DNA of 8,418 bases from an uncultured Alistipes sp. (GTDB lineage Bacteria; Bacteroidota; Bacteroidia; Bacteroidales; Rikenellaceae), in NCBI GenBank assembly GCA_910586375.1, contig CAJUIE010000006.1:21196-29613 (forward strand), in the 5' to 3' direction. The notes under the pieces were generated by a model, which saw only the letters and a program-made list of their open reading frames with translations, made no database searches and was not told the origin of the DNA. Positions within the stretch are counted from its first letter, which is position 1, and each line of letters begins with the position of its first letter. A program made the position numbers and the translations under genes. Shown here one piece after another: positions 1 to 5,697 of the stretch.

Positions 1-46
1 TACGGTGCCGGTGCGTGGGGCTTCGGATTTTAGGTTCTGGGGTCAT
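1..46 (-). CDS. Possible start of a further operon gene (runs off left edge)
   Basis: An ATG at 46 opens a minus-strand frame with no stop to the window edge, 15 residues reading MTPEPKIRSPTHRHR. It begins 40 bases after the gspF stop, behind an A-rich stretch (CCCGAAAATC), which suits a Bacteroidota-type start. The basic N-terminus would fit the leader of a pilin-like protein, and a major pseudopilin (gspG) is missing from the rest of the operon. This is only an inference from position; 15 codons are too few to prove coding. Confidence 0.3.
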   Translation of the reverse strand, partial: MTPEPKIRSPTHRHR

Positions 47-86
47 GATTTTCGGGGTTTTAGACGTTGGAAAAGGGGCGTGTTTT
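47..86 (-). other. 40-base gap after gspF
   Basis: The longest non-coding stretch in the window if a gene starts at 46. It is more A/T-rich than the genes around it. No hairpin followed by a T-run was found on the minus strand, so there is no sign that transcription ends here. Confidence 0.4.
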
Positions 87-1139
87 TCAGCCCATTATCG
101 CGCCGAGAGAGAACATGGGCATGTACATTGCTACTAGGATCACGGCGACGAGTATTCCGACCAGCAGAATGAGGGCGGGTTCGAGCATTGCGCCCATGCG
201 TCGGATGGCGTAGCGGAGTTCTTCGCTAAGGGCGTCTCCCTGCCGGCGCAGCATCGGGGGCAGCCGGTTGGTCTCCTCCCCGACGCGGATTATGGCCACG
301 AGCTTGCGATCGTAGAGCTCGGGATGGCGTTCGAGGGCCCGTGCGAAGCTCTCGCCTTGTTCGAGCCCTCGGGCTATAGCGTCGAAGGCGAGCCTGTAGG
401 GGTAGAATCCGATCGTGTCGCGGAGCATCTCCACGGCCGTGAGCAGGGGCATCCCGGCTGCGAGGAGCAGTTCGAGGAGCTTGCAGCATCGGGCCTGCGT
501 GTCTTTGCGGATGATGTTCCCGACCAGCGGCAGTCGCAGCAGCAGCTCTGCCCGCAGGCGCTGCACCTCTTCGCGACGACGGTTCGTACGGTAGAGCGCG
601 TAGAGAGTCCCCGCGATCGCCGCACCCGCCGCGACGTAGGCCGGGAGTGCTTTCGAGAGTGCGATGACGGCCTGGGTGAGTGCCGGGAGACGGCCTCCCA
701 TGCGTGCGTAGACCTCTTCGAACATCGGCACCACGACGGCGAGCATGAAGGCCACCACGGCCGCCGCTACGGCGAGAATCACCAGCGGATAGCTCACGGC
801 CGAGGCGACGAGACGCCTCTGCTCGGCGCGCCGTGCGAAGTAGTCGTTCAGAAATGCCAGGGTCTCGGGCAGGCGCCCCGTCCGCTCGCCGATGCGCACC
901 ACACCGCACTCCAGCGGTCGGAATGCCCCGCTGCGCTCCATCGCCTGGGCGAGCGATGCGCCCCTCACCACTGCGGCAAGCAACTCTTCGAGCAGTGCGC
1001 GGCGGGCGCTGTCGGCCTCGCCGTCGATCAGCAGGCGGAATGCCGCGGCGAAATCGAGCCCTGCGTCGAGCAGGGCGTGCAGCTCGGCGTAGAAACTCTC
1101 GCGCCGGCCGTCTCGGGGTTCAGGGTGTCGGGTAGCCAT
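87..1139 (-). CDS. gspF: GspF/PilC-type inner-membrane platform protein
   Basis: Polytopic inner-membrane protein on which the GspE-type ATPase assembles the filament. It has 350 residues with the characteristic internal duplication. Repeat 1 (about 15-138) carries LLDAGLDF and RIGERTGRLPETL; repeat 2 (about 213-340) carries LLAAGMPL and RVGEETNRLPPML. Three membrane segments are visible, at about 114-137, 166-184 and 318-340. Compared with classical GspF of about 400 residues, the N-terminal cytoplasmic extension before the first repeat is very short (about 14 residues). The ATG at 1139 is the first available and overlaps the upstream pseudopilin by 20 bases, so no longer start fits the operon better. 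It is the last complete gene of the operon in the window, far from gspE. Confidence 0.95.
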   Translation of the reverse strand: MATRHPEPRDGRRESFYAELHALLDAGLDFAAAFRLLIDGEADSARRALLEELLAAVVRGASLAQAMERSGAFRPLECGVVRIGERTGRLPETLAFLNDYFARRAEQRRLVASAVSYPLVILAVAAAVVAFMLAVVVPMFEEVYARMGGRLPALTQAVIALSKALPAYVAAGAAIAGTLYALYRTNRRREEVQRLRAELLLRLPLVGNIIRKDTQARCCKLLELLLAAGMPLLTAVEMLRDTIGFYPYRLAFDAIARGLEQGESFARALERHPELYDRKLVAIIRVGEETNRLPPMLRRQGDALSEELRYAIRRMGAMLEPALILLVGILVAVILVAMYMPMFSLGAIMG

Positions 1140-1611
1140 GGTCGTTCTCTATTCGGGCGATTTGTGTTTCGTAGCTTCGACGCCGCGACGGCAGCAACGG
1201 AAAGCGGAGCCTGTGGCCCTCGACGCCGATTTCGAGGGTGTCGGCCGCAGCGTCGCAGCGGTCGAGATGCAGCGTTTCGATGCCGTGCAGCAGCGTGTCG
1301 GCGAAGGCGCCGTGACGGCACAGCAGCACGGAGTCGACTCGTTCGAGCACCCAGACGTCTCCTGCACGGTGGATGCGCAGCCTGCCGTCGGGCCCCGTGA
1401 GGCTGTCGGCCTCTAACAGCAGCGCGGCGATGCGCTCGCACCCTTCGCGCTGCGCCGCTGCCTGTCGGAGTGCCTCGGCGCGTCGCTGCTGGAGGCGCAC
1501 GACGATTCCCAGCCCCTCCATGGCGGCCAGCAGGACGATCCCCGCCACGAGCATCGTCACTAACAGCTCCACGAGCGTCGAGGCACGCAGCGTATGGTTC
1601 AGGGTACGCAT
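1120..1611 (-). CDS. Pseudopilin (A|STLVE type), possibly GspJ-like
   Basis: A 163-residue pilin-like protein. The leader MRTLNHTLRA is followed by STLVELLVTMLVAGIVLLAA, so Glu falls at +5, but the -1 residue is Ala and not the usual Gly. The helix runs to about 60 (RRAEALRQAAAQREGCERI) and a globular domain of mostly beta character follows (76-150). Segments such as LLLEADSL and ADTLLHGIETLHL are reminiscent of GspJ-type minor pseudopilins; this is a weak match by eye. The start at 1611 is the first Met that gives a proper class III leader. It overlaps the upstream pseudopilin by 13 bases and the gspF start by 20 bases. It is processed by a prepilin peptidase not encoded in this window. Confidence 0.87.
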   Translation of the reverse strand: MRTLNHTLRASTLVELLVTMLVAGIVLLAAMEGLGIVVRLQQRRAEALRQAAAQREGCERIAALLLEADSLTGPDGRLRIHRAGDVWVLERVDSVLLCRHGAFADTLLHGIETLHLDRCDAAADTLEIGVEGHRLRFPLLPSRRRSYETQIARIENDHGYPTP

Positions 1612-1952
1612 GGCACGATCTGTCGGTGTTCGAGCCTGCGGCGGCAGCCGTCGATGCGAACTTCGACGACCAGCAGTTGCAGATCCTCGTAGCCGCCGTA
1701 GCGCTCGATGCGGATCGTCGCTTCGACGCCTTCGCTGGTCTCGACGTATGCGCCTTCGGGCCATGCCCCCGAGGCGTATTTGCGCAGGATGCACGCCAGG
1801 CGGTAGCGCCCCTGCGCCATGCGCAGCCCCTCGTCGTCGCGCACGCTCAGGCGCGGCAGCAGCTCCATGGTCGCTGCGAAGACCGCCAGCAGGATCACGG
1901 AGGCCACGACCGCCTCTATGAGCGAGGCACCCCGCACCTTTAGCGGACGCAT
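1599..1952 (-). CDS. Small pseudopilin (G|ASLIE type)
   Basis: A 117-residue type IV pilin-like protein. The short basic leader MRPLKVRG ends in Gly at -1. The mature N-terminus ASLIEAVVASVILLAVFA has the conserved Glu at +5 and a hydrophobic helix to about residue 32, the signature of substrates of the prepilin peptidase. The C-terminal half (66-114) is a small beta-rich domain with one Cys pair (103 and 115). It is probably a minor pseudopilin of the GspI/GspH group, judged by size and by its place between the GspK-like and GspJ-like genes; the exact class cannot be settled here. It overlaps its neighbours by 13 bases on each side. Its start at 1952 is preceded by the only strong Shine-Dalgarno in the operon. 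Confidence 0.88.
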   Translation of the reverse strand: MRPLKVRGASLIEAVVASVILLAVFAATMELLPRLSVRDDEGLRMAQGRYRLACILRKYASGAWPEGAYVETSEGVEATIRIERYGGYEDLQLLVVEVRIDGCRRRLEHRQIVPCVP

Positions 1953-3151
1953 ACGACCTCCTTTCTGCGGCGTCGGGCGTCCGCATTCTCCCAGAGCGGC
2001 AGAGCCGTGGCGGGATTCTCCAGCAGCGTGAAATCGTAGAGCATATCCTTATAGTAGCCTTGCGGTGTGAAGCAGGCGGCACGTCGTACGATGGCGCGCC
2101 CCGCGACGATGCCCCGGAGTTGTGCCACGCCCTCGACGTAGAGCAGCCCCCGCACGCGGGCCGTGCGGGCCTGACGGTAGGAGGCCGTCATGCGTTTGCG
2201 CAGAGCCGTGTCGCGGACGATGACGTAGCCGTCCGCCGTAGCTCGGTCGCCCAACTCGGCGTAGCACCCCGACCACAGGCCCGAGGGGTACTCCAGCACG
2301 GCGCGGGGCTCGACCAGGAGCGTATCGCGGGCGAAGAGCTGGGCCGCGATGCGGGTACCGCGTCCTACGGTGATCTTGCGGGCCGCGACGAGCAGATGCT
2401 CCCAGCGGCAGGTGGAGTCGATGCGCACCTCGTCTCCCACGAGCAGGATGCGGCCGCGCAGCGTGCAGTCGCCCGCCTCGGCCGTGCCCAGAGATAATAC
2501 GAGGGTCGCGGTGTCGCGGAACGATGCCGTCAGGCTGTCGGGTATCTCGCGGCTTCCGCTTCGGAGGAAGAGTTTTTCGATACGCCGCAGCGCCTCGGGG
2601 GCGGGCTGCGGCAGCATAGGACCCGAGGGGCGCACGACGCCTGCCGGTACCGGAGTCCCGCGGTAGAAGTCGCTGCCCATGCGTCCGTAGCTCAGACCCC
2701 GCTGCGGCAGGTGCAGCACTCCGTGCAGATGCGTATCGCCCGCCAGGGTCACGGCTGCACGGTCGTCGGCGTAATAGAGCGTGCGGTCGGATTCGGGGGC
2801 GAGCCCCGCGATACGATGGGTCGCAGCGAGCGAATCGGCCGCGGCGATGTGCAGCAGTTCGTAGAGCCCCCACGGCTCGCGCCGCACGTATACGCGCGAC
2901 CGGGGCAGCGAGTCGTAAAGCCGGCAGCCGTCGGGGGCGGTCAACGCCGCATCGTCGGGATGCCGATAGTAGCGCACGGCGGCCGATTCCACGTCGGCGC
3001 GGGCCTGCCGGAGGCGCTGCTCGCGGGCGAAGAGCCCCTGTTCCAGTTCCCAGAGGGAGAGCAGCCCCAGCATCGCCGTGAGCATCACCAGCGCAACGGT
3101 CACGACCGTAGGCAGCAGCGCCCCGGCGAGGTATTGCGGAGGAGGTTTCAT
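1940..3151 (-). CDS. GspK/PilX-like minor pseudopilin with beta-rich passenger domain
   Basis: A 403-residue protein. The N-terminus (residues 8-33) reads LAG|ALLPTVVTVALVMLTA: a Gly at -1 followed by a hydrophobic helix with no Glu at +5, the pattern known for GspK, the filament-tip minor pseudopilin. A charged helix continues to about 62. The body does not look like the usual GspK fold. Residues 215-292 and 331-358 are short alternating strands (GRILLVGDEVRID, HLLVAARKITVGRG, QLFARDTLLVEPRAVL, RGLLYVEGVAQLRGIVAG) resembling the beta-helical turns of bactofilin-like or adhesin-like proteins. The ATG at 3151 is fixed by an ATGA overlap with the upstream stop, and the end overlaps the next pseudopilin by 13 bases. 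It probably caps or nucleates the pseudopilus. Pseudopilin identity is fairly secure from the N-terminus and position; the passenger fold is an inference from pattern only. Confidence 0.75.
   Translation of the reverse strand: MKPPPQYLAGALLPTVVTVALVMLTAMLGLLSLWELEQGLFAREQRLRQARADVESAAVRYYRHPDDAALTAPDGCRLYDSLPRSRVYVRREPWGLYELLHIAAADSLAATHRIAGLAPESDRTLYYADDRAAVTLAGDTHLHGVLHLPQRGLSYGRMGSDFYRGTPVPAGVVRPSGPMLPQPAPEALRRIEKLFLRSGSREIPDSLTASFRDTATLVLSLGTAEAGDCTLRGRILLVGDEVRIDSTCRWEHLLVAARKITVGRGTRIAAQLFARDTLLVEPRAVLEYPSGLWSGCYAELGDRATADGYVIVRDTALRKRMTASYRQARTARVRGLLYVEGVAQLRGIVAGRAIVRRAACFTPQGYYKDMLYDFTLLENPATALPLWENADARRRRKEVVCVR
1956..1964 (-). promoter_or_regulatory. Strong Shine-Dalgarno-like site before the small pseudopilin
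   Basis: On the minus strand the bases read AAAGGAGGT, 3 bases before the ATG at 1952. This is a near-perfect Shine-Dalgarno sequence lying within the last codons of the GspK-like gene, where it encodes the Lys-Glu-Val segment. The other starts in the operon have no comparable site. The spacing is slightly short and the bases are also constrained by coding, so function is likely but not certain. Confidence 0.5.
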
Positions 3152-3615
3152 GGCCGGCAGCGTTCGACGCCGTAAATCCGGCCGTCCTTGCGGAAATAGA
3201 GCGAGTCGGTATCGGCGGTGTGCAGCCTGAATCCGGCGGCTTCGTCGCCCATGCACAGTTCGTATTGCCCGCCTCCGATCTCCACGATATGGAGCGCCCG
3301 GCCACCCGTTGCGACGGTCGCCAGGTGGAGAATCTTCGTTCGCTCGCGCGGCGTCGGAGCGGCCTTTTTCCCGGACGGCAGAGACCGCACGACGGAGCGC
3401 GAAGCCTGCTTGGGGGCGGTCGCGCCTTTCAGGAAGGGATCGGGATAATCCAGACGCAGCGTATCGTCCGGCGCGGCTGCGGCAGAAGCCGACGCAGATG
3501 CCGGGCGCGCAGCCTCCGGCGGTCGTTTCGCAGGTGCGAGCAGGCGCCACGCCACGAGGCTCCAGACCCCGACGACGGCCGCCAGGAGCAGGCACAGTGT
3601 CGCGCGCGACTTCAT
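3148..3615 (-). CDS. GspC/PilP-like inner-membrane-to-secretin linker protein
   Basis: A 155-residue protein with an N-terminal membrane anchor (about 6-26), an Ala/Pro/Ser-rich flexible linker (28-50) and the motif LDYPDPFL (55-62). That motif resembles the DPF-type segment conserved in PilP and related proteins. After a basic linker (68-93) comes a small beta-rich domain (about 95-153: ILHLATVATGGRALHIVEI, then YELCMGDEAAGFRLH, then YFRKDGRIYGVERC), comparable in place and size to the HR domain of GspC. That domain contacts the N-terminal modules of the secretin in known systems; this is inferred here. The ATG at 3615 is preferred because it forms an ATGA with the preceding stop. An in-frame ATG at 3648 would add 11 residues. 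The TGA stop overlaps the next gene's ATG by 4 bases. Confidence 0.72.
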   Translation of the reverse strand: MKSRATLCLLLAAVVGVWSLVAWRLLAPAKRPPEAARPASASASAAAAPDDTLRLDYPDPFLKGATAPKQASRSVVRSLPSGKKAAPTPRERTKILHLATVATGGRALHIVEIGGGQYELCMGDEAAGFRLHTADTDSLYFRKDGRIYGVERCRP

Positions 3616-4262
3616 GGCTGCGGGGCGTTGTGACGCAAAGCGCTCCATTGTCCATACTTCGGGGTGGACCGCCGCCGACGGAGGAGCTGCACGAGCCTGG
3701 GCGCAGTGCAGTCCGCCGCGTGGAGCGGCGTACTGCCGACACCGCACAGCGGTGCCGATCCGTCCTCCTCCGGTTCTTCCGGTGGCGGGTCCCCGACGAC
3801 GCGGAGCCGCAGCGTACGGGGCTGCGAGGCGTAGGCTCCGTTGAACGCCTCGACACACCATTCGTAGTCGCCCTCGTCGAGTCGCAGGCGGCATCCGCAG
3901 CTGCGGGCCAAGCCCGACGAATCGGCCATAAGGAGCGTATCGGCGACGATCCTCCGTGCTGCGGCGAACGAGGGCGTCACCACACGCAGGGCGTAGCCTG
4001 CGGCTCCTTCGACGGCCTCCCAGCGGAATGCGACGACGCCCGGCGGCACCTCGGCGCCCTCCGTGGGAGCGATCACCGCGACCGTGCGGCCCCCGAGGTC
4101 CTCTTCGAGGATGTCGCACGCTGCGGCGGCGAGCAGCAAAAGAAATATCGGTGCATACCGAAAAATCCTCTTCGGCGGCTGGGGGCGGCGCACCGAAGGT
4201 ACGAGCTGCCGAAGGGGGCAACGCCGCAGCGTTGCGCATCGGATAAACAAGGATTCTGTCAT
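3612..4262 (-). CDS. Lipoprotein with fibronectin-III-like domain inside the secretion operon
   Basis: A 216-residue predicted lipoprotein of unknown function. A hydrophobic stretch (about 38-48, PIFLLLLAAAA) ends at Cys49. The residues after the Cys are DILEED, an acidic run like the surface-export signals of Bacteroidota lipoproteins. One Ig/FN3-like beta domain covers about 59-156: APTEGAEVPPGVVAFRW, then GAAGYALRV, then GDYEWCVEAFN. A Pro/Glu-rich linker (159-167) and a cysteine-containing basic tail of about 48 residues with no recognisable fold follow. The ATG at 4262 lies 2 bases after the preceding stop, but leaves an n-region of 37 residues. A GTG at 4193 would give a more usual signal peptide of about 25 residues. 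The stop overlaps the next ATG as ATGA, which supports the frame to its end. It could be an accessory or surface-exposed component of the machine; it does not resemble a known pilotin. Confidence 0.8.
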   Translation of the reverse strand: MTESLFIRCATLRRCPLRQLVPSVRRPQPPKRIFRYAPIFLLLLAAAACDILEEDLGGRTVAVIAPTEGAEVPPGVVAFRWEAVEGAAGYALRVVTPSFAAARRIVADTLLMADSSGLARSCGCRLRLDEGDYEWCVEAFNGAYASQPRTLRLRVVGDPPPEEPEEDGSAPLCGVGSTPLHAADCTAPRLVQLLRRRRSTPKYGQWSALRHNAPQP

Positions 4263-4264
4263 TA

Positions 4265-4765
4265 TTATTCGGGATTTAGAGTCGGTTGTTGTATGTAGAG
4301 AGTCAGCACCAGCCGGGGTGCCCGGGTGCGGGGCTCCGCGGTGAGGGCCCATTCTACCGTGCGCAGACGGCAGGCGGGAAGCTCCTTTTCGAGGCGGTGC
4401 ATCGTGCGCAGCAGGTCGTGCCAGGGCCCCGCGAGCGTCACTTCGGCGGTGTGTATCCCGATCCCGTCCTCGCGGAGCGTCACCACGGGACGGTAGCCTG
4501 CTACGCCGACCGATGCCGGGGCCATGCGCCGCAGCGTGTCGAGCAGCCCGCCCGAGAGGATCGCTTCGGGGGCGGTGCGTCCGAGCACCGGGCCTCCGGC
4601 CTTTGCAGCCTCCGGCGTCAGCCGTTCCACCCGTCGTTCCAGCGCGCGGCACGCACGCCAGGCCGCGAACGTGTCGTGCAGGGCATATCGCCAGGCCACC
4701 CACGGCAGCACGACGAGCAGCAGGAACAGCAGCGCGGCGCCCCGGTATCGGTAAGGCACCGTCAT
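4265..4765 (-). CDS. GspM/PilO-like inner-membrane assembly protein
   Basis: A 166-residue protein with a short cytoplasmic N-terminus, one membrane segment (about 9-27, GAALLFLLLVVLPWVAW) and a helical stretch at 30-55. The periplasmic domain (about 85-160) has a pattern that fits the ferredoxin-like fold of GspM and PilO: a strand at HTAEVTLAGPW, a helix at LLRTMHRLEKEL, a strand at RLRTVEWALT and a strand at RLVLTLYIQ. In known systems this protein pairs with GspL/PilN in the inner-membrane ring. The ATG at 4765 overlaps the stop of the upstream gene as ATGA, which fixes the start. Its TAA stop is 2 bases before the next ATG. Sequence similarity in this family is low, so the call relies on size, topology and position. 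Confidence 0.75.
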   Translation of the reverse strand: MTVPYRYRGAALLFLLLVVLPWVAWRYALHDTFAAWRACRALERRVERLTPEAAKAGGPVLGRTAPEAILSGGLLDTLRRMAPASVGVAGYRPVVTLREDGIGIHTAEVTLAGPWHDLLRTMHRLEKELPACRLRTVEWALTAEPRTRAPRLVLTLYIQQPTLNPE

Positions 4766-5697
4766 AGTCCGAGAGCGATGCGGAACACGAGCCGTTCGGC
4801 GTCGCGTTCCCGTTCGACATGCTCCAGCCGCACGGTGCGGCAGCAGGCTTCGACTGCGAGCCGCTCGACGAAGAGCGAGACATCGCCCGCAGCCTGTGCC
4901 GTGCCTGCGACGAGGGCGGTGCGTTCGTTGCGGCGCAGCGGTTTTTCGGCTTCGAAGCGTCCCGCCAGAGGTTCGACGGATAGCCGCGTCAGCACCACCC
5001 GCTCGGGTACGGCGGCCGCGATGCGGTCGCACAGCACGGCGCGCGGCACCCCGGGACGTGCGGCGAACTCCTCCAGCAGCACCCGCTGGCGGGCATCGGT
5101 CTCCGAAGCCGTCGCGGCGGTGCGTTCGCAGGCCGCCAGGCGTGCTTCGAGCTGCTGACGGCGTCCCCGGAGCGACGGACCCGCCAGCGCATTGGCGAGC
5201 AACAGCACGAGCACCGCGCCCAGCACGGGCAGTGCGCTTCGACGCACGAGGGCCTGCGCCAGGGCCGAACCCTCGTCGGTAAGACGCAGCGGATCGCGCC
5301 AGCGAAGCCCCGCCCGCCAGCGCTGCGCCGCCTCGGCAGGCGTTGTTCCGACGAATACGGCCTGCGGACGGATGCCGACGGCGGCCAGTGCCGCGCGCAG
5401 CGGCTCCAGGCGTTCGTGCCGCACGAAGGCGAGCTGCCCTGCGGACCGGGTGGCGAGGAACGTGGCGCCATCCTCCCGCACGCGGGCTGCGACCTGCGAA
5501 TCGACGCTCTTGGCGATTGTGCCGTGGCCCGAGACCGTAACCACGCTAACGCCTTTGGCCACCGTCGCCGCGTCGTAGTCCGTGCGCTGCGGCTCGCCGT
5601 GCGCCTTGCAGCGCCACGCCGCGATGGTGTGGCTGTCGGCCGTCAGCGTGACGTCCAATACCCAGACGGGGCCCATGATATGTTGCGATAGTTTCAC
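4762..5697 (-). CDS. GspL/PilN-like inner-membrane assembly protein with short cytoplasmic domain
   Basis: Predicted bitopic inner-membrane protein of 311 residues. A cytoplasmic region of about 154 residues comes first, then one membrane segment (about 155-173, LPVLGAVLVLLLANALAG). A periplasmic part (174-311) follows, with a heptad-like helix (about 176-225) and a C-terminal alpha/beta domain like that of PilN/GspL. GspL recruits GspE to the membrane, and that role is inferred here from topology and position after the secretin and before a GspM-like protein. The N-terminal part has a segment VVTVSGHGTIAKSV reminiscent of PilM/GspL strands, but is much shorter than the usual actin-like domain. 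The GTG at 5697 is chosen because it overlaps the secretin stop as GTGA; an ATG at 5676 (304 residues) is the alternative. The end overlaps the next gene as ATGA. The family call rests on topology and context more than on motifs. Confidence 0.75.
   Translation of the reverse strand: MKLSQHIMGPVWVLDVTLTADSHTIAAWRCKAHGEPQRTDYDAATVAKGVSVVTVSGHGTIAKSVDSQVAARVREDGATFLATRSAGQLAFVRHERLEPLRAALAAVGIRPQAVFVGTTPAEAAQRWRAGLRWRDPLRLTDEGSALAQALVRRSALPVLGAVLVLLLANALAGPSLRGRRQQLEARLAACERTAATASETDARQRVLLEEFAARPGVPRAVLCDRIAAAVPERVVLTRLSVEPLAGRFEAEKPLRRNERTALVAGTAQAAGDVSLFVERLAVEACCRTVRLEHVERERDAERLVFRIALGL

Noticed and set aside
324..1400. Long plus-strand open frame of 358 codons opposite gspF
   Set aside because: It is antisense to gspF and a pseudopilin, is rich in Arg, His and Gly with no recognisable domain, and is explained by the high GC content.
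2711..3175. Plus-strand open frame of 154 codons opposite the GspK-like gene
   Set aside because: It has His/Arg/Gln-rich shadow composition, no start signal, and lies opposite a well-supported operon member.
3612..3790. Possible frameshift in the lipoprotein's odd C-terminal tail
   Set aside because: The tail looks unstructured, but no other frame restores a better domain and the stop forms an exact ATGA with the next gene.
3148..4239. Long 5' extension of the GspC-like frame (363 codons)
   Set aside because: The extension is Arg/Pro-rich without a domain and overlaps the lipoprotein gene; the ATG at 3615 with an ATGA overlap gives a proper membrane anchor at the N-terminus.
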